Source of the DNA: Podospora pseudocomata
Lineage: Eukaryota > Ascomycota > Sordariomycetes > Sordariales > Podosporaceae
Reading direction: 5' to 3'
Assembly (NCBI RefSeq): GCF_035222375.1
Contig: NW_026946365.1
Span: 1,178,001-1,242,000, forward strand
Length of the DNA: 64,000 bases
The notes below the pieces were generated by a model. That model did no database searches. It saw only the letters and a list, made by a program, of their open reading frames with translations, and was not told the origin of the DNA. Positions 1 to 12,823 of this stretch are shown here, piece after piece (position 1 is the first letter of the stretch; each line of letters begins with the position of its first letter). The position numbers were made by a program, and so were the translations under genes.

Positions 1-2024
1 CTTGGAAAACAGAACCTTGGATTGGAACAGTCGCTTGCGCAAAGTTGATCATACCAAGGACTAACCAAAGCAGGAAAATATGCAACTGTAACCTCCGTCC
101 CATTTCCGGCACTCAAACACAGGTTCTCTGCCTTATGGCCGTCCACCGCTCGCTCGGGCCGGAGCTGCCCGGGGTATCCGGTCTTATCGTTTGCAATTCC
201 CCGCCCTGGTTCTTTCTCTTCCCAAACAAGAGCAAGCGCTGAACGCATGAAATACGATAACAAAAAGCACATCACTTACGGGCGATAGGGTAGCATTTCC
301 AGTCTCAATCTTACTGACGTGTCATGCAAGCCTGTCCCAATTCGAATGATGTGGAGCAGCGGTGAACATACCGTGCAGCTTCAAGCTGCTTCCTACAGGA
401 GCAAGACCGACCTCTGACCCCCGACGACGTGCCAACCAACCAGCGGAATATCCTCCGTGGACTTGGAATCCCTCCGAAAAGAAGAAACACGGCGGCAGTT
501 GACGAAGCCTGCCAGGCGGTGCAGTCGTCCGCAGTCCGCAGTCCGCAGTCCGCGCACGATGATGAGGCATCCATCAGCCCCAACCAGCCATCATCTTCGG
601 AAGCAACCGAGATCATCTCAAGACTTCAATCTCGGGCTCTGTCACGAAGAACAAGAGTGACACGGTATGCCGAGGCCTCTTACAACAACATCAACTGCCT
701 CACTGCTGGCTGGCGTAACCACCTCACCACCACCCACTCCACGTGCCAAAGTCAAATCTGATATCTTTGGCCATCTCTAGTATTCTTCCTTCAGGGGGGT
801 GTTGTACCCGTACTACAGGATACCAACCAACCAACCAACCTAACCCACAGCCAGCCTTCCTGATACAGCTGCACTCCCCCACATTCACCATTATATCCAT
901 CAGCGCCTACCACCATGCGTGACACTGACCGACACACTTGCTGCCCACTGATAAGGAAGCTACAGCAACAAAGCTGCAACTGTCACTCGCTACTATACCT
1001 ACTGCAGAGTTTTCCTTTGACAATAATAAATGCAACGGCGATACAAAACAATGACATTGATACCTCATATTGCCGCTTGTCACACATGATGCTGCTCCTT
1101 TACGCAAAGAAACATGGCTGACCAACCTGTCCCCTACTCATCTCAGCCTCACCCGTTTCAAGCATCTATTCTCACCCAACAAGACAAGTTGTAGGGTTGG
1201 ATAAGCTCACATGACCCTTCCTCACGTTAGCTCACGTTAGTTCTCACGGGGACATCTAAAAACAACGGCATTGCTCCGGCGCATAACTCCGATGGCAGAT
1301 ATGACAGAGACAGCAACACCTGCTTTGGCAAGCTCGGTTTTGCCAGACCGCCTGATGGTTCTGAACTGAAAAGATAGCCTTCTGCATGGGCTTGCTTTGC
1401 ATCTGATATGTCGGGTTACACAAAGCCCAAAATACCACCTTGAGAGAAGCACATAGAAAGGTCAGAAAGGGAAGGGCCGCGAGAGGCAAGAGATCTATTG
1501 GGTAAGGTATGAACAGGAGGTGTGACGATGAACACACTGCAAAGGGCAAGAGATGGAAAGAAGGGGGGGAGAATGTGAGTTGCATGCTGGTGTCAAATGT
1601 CAACATCTCTTCAACAACATAAGGTACACCACACTACAACCTGCGGCCTGACTCATCACCAGGAGTTTGCATATCCCTCTCACCCATGACACTCTTTCAT
1701 TAGATACGGCAGCAAGTAACAACACCAGGTATCTCACTGCCTAAGTCAGCCATAACCTCAAAATATGCACTCAAGATGCACCCAAGACCTCTCATCTCAC
1801 AAAGCCCTCATCACCTTCGACACTAAGAGACATGAGGAAACCGGCGAACAATCAGGAAGTTTTTGAAAAGTTCTCAGACCCCTTCTCACCTCTGCATCAA
1901 GCCCCCTCCTGTAAAAGCCCCAATCCAGCCATCCGATCGCTGCGATCGACCCAATGAGGCTGATTTATACTAACATCTTGTGCCGATGCCGAGGGGGATA
2001 TCTCCCCGTTATTATTCACGAGGG

Positions 2025-2065
<41 letters not shown>

Positions 2066-2128
2066 AACAACAACAACAACAATAACAACAACAACAACAA
2101 TAACAACAACAACGGCAACGACAACGGA
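2025..2128. repeat. (CAA)n trinucleotide microsatellite
   Basis: Nearly pure CAA units with a few ATA interruptions, decaying at the right edge into CGG/CGA-containing units. In one frame it reads as poly-Thr and on the other strand as poly-Leu, which creates spurious ORFs over 1897-2307. Confidence 0.95.
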
Positions 2129-5100
2129 CATCCGACTGCAACTACCTGACCACCCACTACACCAACAAAGTAAATACAAGTAAAGGCTCTCTCATAAGAT
2201 GTATCAAACCATAACCCCCGTCCAGTAACAACCGCAGAGAGGAAAGCACGCCACATCTCCGCAGATTTGGTCTTTTTGGAGAAAGGTTGAGAAAGGAAAT
2301 TGTGCAATTTGACAGCTCACATCCCGCAAAACCCCGTGCCGCGCCGAACAACACGCAGAGAGAAAGCCGAGCAAAGCATGTTACCTACTGCCGTGTGTGT
2401 GTGACCTCCTCCCCCTTTTTTGATCTTTTTTTTCTCTTTTTTTTTTATCCGAAGACAGAACGGAAGTAACGTTTTGTGTGAGTTCCTAAATATGTCCCAA
2501 AGACATCCTGGTAGCTATGCACTCCTGCACAGGACAAGACTACCTATACTGCAGCCTGGCTTTTGTCTGATGCCTTTCAAGGTTCCATACAACGGACGGC
2601 ATACCCCGACTGAGTAGTGCACATGATGTGAGGCGCTGCTTTGCCAAGTGCGAAGACCATGCAACAACACAGCAAAGCACGAGAGAAAGGCGGTGCCACT
2701 CCGGAATCGAAGATCTCAACCACATTTCGACCCAAAAAAACCCAAGCATCAATAATACCTACTGGCAACACACTTTTCGGGCCGTCTTCCCTATGGCGGT
2801 CACTGGCGGTGAATCAAAACTCCTAGCACCCTCACTTACTCCCCCTCCTTCCCCCTGATAATAATGAGCCGACTTTTCCGTTCCCCCCCAATTGAAGCCA
2901 AGTAGCCGTGTTATTCACCAGCTCCTCCCTACCCATCCCAACGTACGTCGTATAACCCCCCATCAGTTGCCTCACCTCTGAATGCGAGGTGTCAATATCA
3001 TAAATATTTGTCACTTTCTTGTTGTTTTGTCGCATAAGCCACCATCACTGCCCTGCAGGCCTTGTCCATTAAAGATGGTCATATGCATTGTCTCAACAGA
3101 CCTCTCATTGTCTTTTACAGTACCGGTGTTTCTCTTCAGCTGCTCAACTTTTTGTCACGTATCACTTTTCTTCGGTCTCCCCCAAAGCAGATACCAAAGC
3201 ATCAAATGGCAACTTCCACCCAGAGCCTTGTCCAGTAGGTAGTCACTTACTGTTGGTACCTGTGTACTATCAAACAACTGACCCTCGACGACGACTCGGC
3301 CGAAGCTGCAGTCTGTTAAAAGCGTGACACGTTACACCCACTCATTCTTCCCCCTACCCCCAAATCTCGTGGTCATCACCCCCTACACATGACCTTCCCA
3401 CACACGCAAGCCAAAAATCCCAGCCAGGCTCGGAGGAATCCAACTTGTCGTCTTATCCTTCCTGTACAGCAGGCCCTTAGTGGGTGACCCTACCTACCGC
3501 GTTTAGCCTCCTCCAAAAAGTAGGGCGAACAAAGATGGATGGATGGTTGGGCAAGTGTCAGATAGATCAACCAAAATCTCAGATCTCAACCCCATCTCCC
3601 CCTCAAGTGGTTGGTGCAAATGTGTGTGGGCGCACAACTCACTCCCCTCCTCCTTCGCCCCCCCGCCGGTTCCTTCACTGTCTCAACAACCTCACGAACA
3701 CAACCACCTTTCCTCAACGAACAGGTATGGTATTACAAACTCCCTTCGTTCCTGATTTTCTTTTTTTGCCAACCCCTTGCCAGTCAAACCCGCTGCTGCC
3801 AGGCGCAATCCCCATGTCAGTTATCGGTAAACAACCCCCTGCTGTGCATAAAATCCAACTACGTCATACCTTCCCTCCCCAGGGTATCCCCACTCACACC
3901 CCTCCGAGCAGGCGGGTTCCGGGTTCGGGTTCTTTCCCTCACTTCCTTTTTTTTGGGGGGCCGAATGTGGAACCAACAACCACCACATTAAAAAAAATTG
4001 GAAGGATTCTAGAAAACCCTTGGAAGAAAAGGCTGGAAAGGTAAAATAAAGAAAATAATGAAAATAATAAAAAAATGATTAAAAATAAAAACCAACCAAC
4101 CAACCCTGCTTCAACCCTGCCTGCCCTTGACCTTCCCTTGGCGGGGTAAAACCAACCCAAAAACCGTGAGGGGAAAGGTGTTTCGCGGGGTTGTTTATAT
4201 GTGTTAGGTAATAATCCAACATTCAATATCAAGCTACACTGGCGGAAGACATGACAGGAGAAAAGATTCTTGTTTCTCCTCGGCGGCGGCGGCGGTGGTG
4301 GTGGTGGTAAGGGTAGTTAGTTAGTTGTATCTGGTGGTTGGGACAAGCCGCCCGCTGCAGCTTGAAAGACCTCGCCATTATGACAGAAATATATGCAAAC
4401 AAACGCCCTGCAGCAATGGTGGTCATGATCAAAAAGAGAATCCTCGGCAATGTAGTCTGGTCTGGTGCAATGTACCACACATGTCCCCGTCTTCAAGTCC
4501 AGTACCTAAACCCTGCCTACGTACACTTACCATCGTGGTATCTTCATGATCTCTTGTCGGCAGTCAAAGCATCTCCGCACTGAATTCTTCATTTGGGTCT
4601 CTGCATCTTTCACTGGCACTCTCGAAAAAAGGTCAGGTAGTTTTATCACCCTCCCCCCGTCCCCCCGGCAAACCACGCTCACAAACCCCAGAACATCACA
4701 CATCCTGGCTGCTGCAGCAGAAATGATATGCAGCAGCAGCAGGGCCAAAGCGCCACCACCACCACCACCGTTGGGGGGTTGGGGGAGCAAAAGCGAGAAA
4801 TTGATGGCATCGTGGCCCATCGTCCCCAAAATCTGCAACCCTGCCATGCGAATCATCTCCTGCAAACAAGGGTGTTGGATTAATACCGCTCTCCCTCTTT
4901 CCCCCGTTGATGAATGTATATCAAAGCTTAGTGGTCTTCCTTCCTCATCAGCAAAAAAAGAACCCTTTCTGGTGGTGGTGGTGACCCCCAATATTTCTCC
5001 TGCTACTACAACCCCATCAATTTCCCGGAGACCACCTTATGATAAGAAACAAAAAGTTCTCAGTCTTTCTGCTCAAGTTAGGTAGGTAGGTAGGTCAAAA

Positions 5101-5764
5101 GAACCGTAAAGAAAGACTGCCGTGGATTTGGAGAAGACTGAATTCCCCCCTCTACTCCTTCACGCCCCTCTCCCGCCCCTCAACCCTTGCCGGCCATGCG
5201 TACATATACGAACTGATGCACCCCAGGTGGTGCAGTCCATGCAAATATATACCCATTACGACAATACATACATACCAAACAAACAAACCCCCCGTCTGTT
5301 TCCAAGAACGCCACAAAAAAAGAGTTTCTCAAAAACAACCTCCGTTGCCTGCCCCCAGAAGCGATGAAGGGAGACCACCACACGAACTGCTGACCTGTCT
5401 CTTCTTGCCGGATTGAGCGATTTGCAGAAGCCGTGAATGCAACAAGCAGGTTGAAGAAACTGGCTGGGCCCCACCAATTCCCGCCCGCTGCTGCGCTGTC
5501 ACTTTGATATGATTAGGAGTGCCATGTCGATAAAAAGGCAAGTCGACGGACGGGTCTCTTGCATGGTGCAGCAGCAAAGCAAGCAAGTAACGCTTTCGTG
5601 CCCACTTCCCCCCGCCCCCACCCGCCCCCAAACGCACAACTCCAGATCGCAAACCAAAGGCTGGATCTTGGTTGCTTGCTCGCCCTCACATGTCTTTCCC
5701 CTATCTCTTAGAAATCACCAACGTCATGTTGCCTTATCCCGCCGGGTCGAGATTGGCCAGAGAG

Positions 5765-5943
<179 letters not shown>

Positions 5944-6402
5944 AGATAAAAAGGAAGAGAACCTGTACAGAACAGGTGTTTGTTACCATGCAGCATGCAG
6001 CGCGGGATGGCTTGAAGAACTGCTCCATATTGAAAGCGGGCAGAGAGCAGGAGTTGACGAATGTTGTTGAAGAAATAGCATGCTTCGAAACGCCCCACAG
6101 TTTCTGTTTCGCTGCAGATGTTCTGTGCAAGCGAACACCACCCCCTATGGCTGATCGGAACCCTTTTTTAATCCCCCACCACCACCACTACTCCAAGAAA
6201 ACGACTCCAGACCTCCAGACCTCCAGACGACAACAACATCCCGCGCAATCATCAGGCCATGTGCTACGGCCGGCACGACCTCCGCGGTAGTAGAAAATAG
6301 TGGCTTCGCAAGTGCCGCGGGGAAGATCGCCGGGGCAGCCGGCTTCAGATCCTCAGTGGGTGGCACACAATCGGAATTCTTGATGAAGTTGCTTTGCATA
6401 TT

Positions 6403-6434
6403 CGTGTGTGTGTGTGTGTGTGCGTGTGTGTGTG
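6403..6434. repeat. (TG)n microsatellite
   Basis: Fourteen to sixteen TG units with a single C interruption, about 460 bp from the GA tract. Confidence 0.9.
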
Positions 6435-7421
6435 AGCTGGCGTCCATCCCCATCACGGAATCCATTGTTGGTTCCGCGTACTTCTTCTCATTGCTTCTTT
6501 TTCGTTGGAACAGTACCCTTTCCTGGGATCTGAGAAACGTCACGGCGGTCCATCAGTGCAGCTTGCAGCGGGACCTCCCGCTCTCAACTCGGCCTATCAG
6601 CCCCTTTGTAGCCAAAGAAAGGTATGATAAGGGGCTGTGCCAAACCGAATAGTATTCGGTCATGTCCATTCGAAAGACGACAAACACTTCCGGCCTTGTT
6701 GGTCCGTCTGCCCCGGGCCTTTATTGGCACCGGTCCTGCAGGACTGTGAGCCCAACACAAAAAAAGAAAAAAAGAAGAGAACTATTGGGTGCTGCGTACT
6801 GCGTATGGAAGGGATACGGTAGCACCGATAGCTCAGGGGAAACCAACTGTTGACGATGAAAAAAAATTCTCTGGTGGTAGCAAACTACAGGTAGCTGAAA
6901 AGGGTTTTGCAACCCGCATCGAGTCACATAGTCGGTGAGCGTTTCAATAAGTCGGCATTTCCGCTCTTACGTGCGTGATGAGAAAAACCATGGCCGGTTC
7001 GTCACATTGGGCATCACGCTGCTGGCGGGTAGAGGGGGGATAGAGAGGGAGGGCCAATGCCGTGAGAGCGAGGCCGGAGTGGAAGGCCGTATAGGGGCTG
7101 TTGTGACCCCTTCCCTAATGAGCCCACGAGGCACTGGTATTTGCGCCGACGAACCAAACCACCTCACATCGGCGGGTTGTGCTCATGAATTGCCATTGGC
7201 TCTGCAGTATCCGACTGCTGCGCACAGCGTGTGTCAAGGCAAGACAGGGCAGATCAGGTCAGGTCGAGACAAAGAGGCATGACGTGGTTTGCTGTATCAA
7301 AGTCCGTGATAGGCTTGCGAGGGAGGCAGGTCTCCTGGTTCCGAAGAGGGCGAGTAGACATAGGTAACAGAGGTTGCATCGAGTGAGGAACACCGTGGGC
7401 GTTTGCCGACATTCCAATGAT

Positions 7422-7740
7422 TCAGCGCCGAGCTGCCACATGACTGTGAGGGACGAGGGCGCTGATGAGATTATCGAGAGAGATAATCTGCGGCTTGCCA
7501 GGTTTGAAACCGCTCGGGAGTTGGACGTTTTGGGTAACGGCGGCTAACACGCCATCGTCGCCGATCCGTTGTGGGGCCATCCCGACGCCGGCCACTAACG
7601 GTGCAAAGTCCCGGTTCATCAGGATGCGGGGGCACTCGGGCGTGTCGGGGTTTCTAGGCTGGCGGTGAGGCAGCCGTGACGGCGCGGGTGATCACTGGGT
7701 GTCACCGATGCCAGCCCAGGATGAGCATGTGTTTGTCCAT
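7422..7740 (-). CDS. Candidate two-exon hypothetical gene or gene fragment
   Basis: On the minus strand, 7422-7619 is open with C-ending codons and reads through motifs such as LVAGVGMAPQRIG and KPQIISLDNLIS to a stop at 7422. The same frame continues upstream of the first Met. A possible 50-nt intron (donor GTGACA, acceptor CCTAG) would join it to an ATG near 7740 whose exon reads MDKHMLILGW. The donor is weak and no clear branch site is seen. I do not recognise the family. It could be the 3' end of a lineage-specific gene whose upstream exons lie within 7.8-8.8 kb, a decayed gene, or chance. Confidence 0.25.
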
Positions 7741-10700
7741 CGCTGATCTGCACATCAAGCCATCAATTCCTTCCTGCGCTACCGTTTCAACTTTTTTGAC
7801 AGTCCGGGGGAGGTACGGAGCAAGGAAAGGCGGCAGATTATCAGATCATTTCATCTTGTTTGGCTGCCTCCGGAAGAAAATGACCAGTCGAATAGGATGG
7901 CAAGTCAGGGCATAGTATTGGCATATTCCCAGACAATGTGCGTGTCGCCGGACATTGCAAAAAATAGTATATGTGCGTTTTCATCAGAAGTCGATGTTGC
8001 ACCCAATTGTCAGTACCTACGCCGCCAGCCATCACGCCATCATAGTCCATCTTGATATCGCGGGTTCTCCCACTAGCGCCATCGACCGGCCTACACTACA
8101 GACATGTTGGCCGCTGGCGCTGTTGCTGGTGGCCCGCGACGTTTCTTTTCCAGAAGGTGTCGTCTGGCTGCACGACGACGTCGGTAATGCCCCAAACAGC
8201 TGGTCGACTGTGTGGTGCCGGGTGATTCGGCTTGCTAGAAAGAGCTCTGCCGGGAAGGCGGGGGGCGGGCTGGGCTGGCAAGGTGGTATCACAAAGAGGG
8301 CAGAGGAAACGATGTCATTGGGATGGGTTAGATCTGGTCCCTGACCAGCGGCAGGGACTTTATCGCTTGAAGCGAGAAGGAAAATGGCGCCCAAGGCTAA
8401 GATTTTTGGCCCCGTGACACGATTCGGGCGACCCGCTATTATGCCGAGCACGAATTGAGGGCATTCAACTGGTTCAGCGCAATCCAGGTACCCAATCAAG
8501 CTGCGGGGACAGCACGGCGGGAATGAATCTTGGACTGGTTCTTTTCTTTGATGGACGAGAGCGTGGCCGTCCGAGAGAGGATCAAAACGTTGATTGTCAG
8601 CCTGGGCATGTTTGAGATGGCTGTTAAGTGTCGTTGCTGCCATATCCCGAAATAATGCCATGTTGTGTGTTTGCTGCCAATTCGTCTGCCGCCGCCAGTG
8701 GGTTGGGGTCTCTATCCGCGCCGGGAAAAGCGATTTACTAGAACAAAGGCGCCTGTCAGCACCCATGCATTCGTATTGCTATTATCGGCGCGACTCTGTC
8801 GCGGGCATGCTTGGCATCAGAGCAGCAATGGAGTTCTTGGGCACCTCCTCTCCGGGGAGGTCGGTGAGGTGCTTCGTAAAACGAGATCGAAACCGAGGCT
8901 CTGCGCCCGCTCGCATGGCCCAGGGCAATGATCCTGCAGCGACCCCCTAGTGTAGCGCCTCGATATTTTGTGCATATTGTACACCGTGTGGGTGCATATG
9001 CCATCAAGGTGTGCATGTAGGTGAGGTGTAAGATTCAGGGCGAAGGCCGGGCAACGCCCTGGTATGAAGATCACCCACAGCGTGCCTCAGATCGCAACAA
9101 CGAGCAAAATCATACCTGGCTGCAGCTACGCTACGGAGGGGTTAGGAACGGAGTCAGTAGAAGCGCCAAGAAATAGCCTCTTGGGTTGTAGACGGAGAGG
9201 CCTCTCCATGCGGCACAGGCTACAGCGCATTCGCTTTTGAGAAGGGTTGGTTGTTGGAAGTTGGATCGATCGAAGGCTGCCGACTTGCCGGACTCGGTGC
9301 ACCATGCTCCCAGCTGAACTAGCGGTGGCTCCCCCAACACTGGATGAGTGAAATCTCGGGCGATTTGCCATGTGCCATGTGCTCGTCAGTGCCGGCGGTC
9401 AACAGTTGTCGGGTCGAGGGTTGCTTTCTGCTCTCAGCATCAGCAACAGGCTCAGAGGTGCTCGAGGGCCTGAGGAGGGATAGGGCATAAGCAGGGCTTC
9501 AGGTGGTACCGGTGAGGGCGATCCCTCTGACCGCATCCCGTTTCCCATCCAAGTGGCCTCGGTCGATGGTTACCTTTGCTGTTCTCGGCGGACGGCTATC
9601 CGGCTCCGGAGAGAGGCAGAGAGGCAGAGAGGCTAGGGGGACAACGTGTGCTCTGTGGCTGCAAGTGGCTCGCCGCCGTCGTTGCGGGACAGGCTTCAGC
9701 CAAAAAGGCCAATGAGGTTGGAATGAGGGGCAGTCCAAGACTCCAAGCTGGAGCCATGTGGACGATATCGTTGGGTGGGGCTGGGCACGACAGGGGCAGC
9801 TTCAAGGGCTGCAGCTGTTTGGCAACCACCCAACCGCTCGGATCCGCTTTTTTGTCCCTGTCCGCCGGGAGCATCAGAGTTTTGTACCTGTACCTGTGCC
9901 GGTGCCGTACCTGAATTGATATGTGTGGTTCCATACCATAGAGTCGTAGAATCAAGTGTTGAAAACGAGAAACGACCGCTGCGAAAAATCAAACGGCAAC
10001 CTCATCAGATGATCCGGGCGATGAATGACATCTCCATCCCGTCAGGGAGAGGTTGCAGGGCAGCACAAGTGTGAACCCCGCCGTCCGATCTGTGTGTTGT
10101 TGTTGGATCGTCTGCAGTGTCTTCCCATTTCAGAAGGGCGACGACGGCAACCGGCAACGGCTTCACTTTCATGTCAGACTGCGCCTGCAACAAAAGGTCA
10201 GCATTAATATCATCACCATGGCACGAGGCTCCATTCGTATGTCAATGGATCCAAAACGGGCCATACAACCGGAGGAGCCCCGCCATCTGATAATTATGGT
10301 GATGGCGGCAGAAAGTTTATTTTGTCCTCAGAGTGGCGTATGACTGACGTTTAGTTGGTCGGTCCTGCTTGCACCGGGGCATCCACTCGAGCAAATCCGA
10401 AAGAGGAAGGCTTGATGCGAGGGCACCGTGTCAGTCGCGTTCGGTGGTTTGGTTCGTAGAAAGCTGCGGGGTTGCGGGTTGCGGGTGGTTTGCGAGCCCC
10501 GTTTTCTTTGGGGGTTGATTTTCCAACCTGTTCCATGATCTCATCCCTTCCACATCCGTCCGTTCCCCCAGCGAACGCCAGCGAATCACCGAGAAATACG
10601 GCCGTGGGGACCTGAAGTTGTACTGGGGAGAGTCGACGACGACGGTGTTTTCGGAGGTCGGCTGTTTCGTAGGGCTTGAAAACGAGACGGTGTACTTTGT

Positions 10701-12823
10701 ACCGGTACTTGTACCAGCTTTTGCTCCGCGAACCCTAGCGCTAAGGCAATGGTGCCCATCAAAAATTTGCAGGCCAGTGAGTGACCACAGTTGCAACCTA
10801 CCCCCATGCTTCAGAACAACTCGACCTATCTCACTGGATCCAATGTATTATTCACGGTATCTTTTGCATATTTGTCTTTTCATATTATCAGCAATCCGGA
10901 GTCCTTTTGACTTGCAAAGAGCGTTTGTCTTCGAGCGAGTTCGTTGCTCTGAATAGAGCTACATATGTTAGGTAATAACAAGACACACTGTGCTGTTTCC
11001 GGCTCGTGGCCCAACAACAACCCAACAAGAGCAGGTAACAAGCATCTTACACTTACTACCGTAGGAATCCGCTGCCATCGCCTCCCGCCAAGGGCTTGTT
11101 CAGACAGCTGGGTTTGTAGCCGTGTTTCCGTAGGTTGGGTTCCCTGTTCGAGGTTCATGGTCCAAGGATGCTGTTGCTGGTGCCCGGTCCTGGTCCCTGG
11201 AGCGCTTACCGCGAGGAAGGTACAATGTACTTGCAGCTTGGATGACACAATTTTCACTCCATCAGAAGGGAACAGTCACCGTCTATTTCCCATTTCCCCA
11301 TACAAGTTTTTGCAGCTCCTGCTTTTGCTTCTCCTGCTTTGCTCCCTTGCCCTGACCGTGCCATGGCTTCTGCGCCGTCACTCGAACTAATAATTTCCGG
11401 GCATTGCCTTCTGGAACGCAGCAACAAAAGAGCCAACGCCCACCCACTCCAGCTCACCCACATCCCCCACCCTACCACAGGTCCACGGCCTTGAAATAAA
11501 GTTTTGGCTGCGCGCCCTCGAACTCGACAGACGGACACAAATCCAACTCTCCAAAACCTGAAACCACCTTTAGGTTAACCTCAACTTCCAGGTTGCTCAC
11601 CATACGACATCTAACCACGCCGGTACACGAGCACACACCCACTGCCAACTGCCTACCTTATACTGCCTGTCCTGCCGCAGCAGACCTCGAGCCATTGTTC
11701 TGCTGCTACCCGCGTCCTCGACTGATCAGCCATTCCCGACGACCACCTTGGCCTGCTCCTGGGCTGAGAGCTGCGGTACCGCCAGGACAAAGTGTCGGGC
11801 AATTTTTGTGTGGTTTTTTGGTCTCACCTCCTTTTCTCGACGCTGCACGCGCGCCACAAGCGAAACCGCATACCTCACCCAGCAATAGCGCTGCTCGGCT
11901 GGTCTGGCGCATTCGCCAAGCTACACACGGAATTCACTCCTCGTCTCTCCCCCAAGTTCCCAACCTCTGCCCAGCACTTACGGACCCGCAATCCCACCAG
12001 GAGACGAGCACGGGAAGTGGGCGCTGCTATAGGGTTGCTGAGGAGGACCTGTGTCTGCTGCAGTGCGGTCGGCATTCATCTTTTTGGACTGCTGCTGCTT
12101 GTAATAAGCTGTGTTTGAAGCAGGTCTTGTCTGTGTGGACCACCAAGGTTCCCCCCCCCCCCCACCTCCAAAGCTGCGACTCTCCAGGAAACGTCCCAAT
12201 AGAGACACTTGCATACGACTGCCACCTCGCCAACCCGGGCTTCACAGCACAAGACAGGCTCTCGCACACACGGGCCACTCCCGCCCCATCCACCCCCCAA
12301 GAAGCACTCGACCTGGGTCGTACATGCTGTGTGTAGGTACCTAGGTCCTTGTTCCCCGTACCTGGTACCCACAGATACCGCAGGTACATCACTTACAGCG
12401 ACCACTCACGACTGGTTCGGGTGCGCCTCGCTGCTCTTTGCTGATTGCGCGTGGGACTGGATCTTCCATCGCCTTGCATCTTCTCACACCCATACAACCA
12501 CTCAGTCCTGGGCCCCTGGCCGTCCATTCCTTTATACTTCAAGAACGACACCCCCCTCCCCGGAGTCGACTGTCCGTATATCTATATCTTCCCCGCATTT
12601 CTAGCCATTGGCATCAACACACATCACAAGCACCATACCACTCGAAGAAAGATGCGACCAAAGGCTTCCCATTTCAGATAGTCCTCCAAGATCTTTCCTT
12701 GCCTGTACCGTGGCCCTCTTTGTCTCCACGTCCACGCCTTTGGGTCGGCAAAGCGGCTGCTCCCTTTCCTAGTGCCTGTCTATTTCCCGGGGTCTTTTCT
12801 ATCCTGCAACAACCGTCGAAATC

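Noticed and set aside
1897-2307. Poly-Leu / poly-Thr ORFs over the CAA repeat
   Set aside because: Artefact of a trinucleotide repeat in non-coding sequence.
3484-4044. 186-codon + ORF
   Set aside because: Starts with GTG, is Pro/Thr-rich from C-rich DNA and shows no conserved feature.
4527-5085. Overlapping ORFs of 179 (+) and 154 (-) codons
   Set aside because: Both strands are open over the same low-complexity stretch; neither has splice context or a domain.
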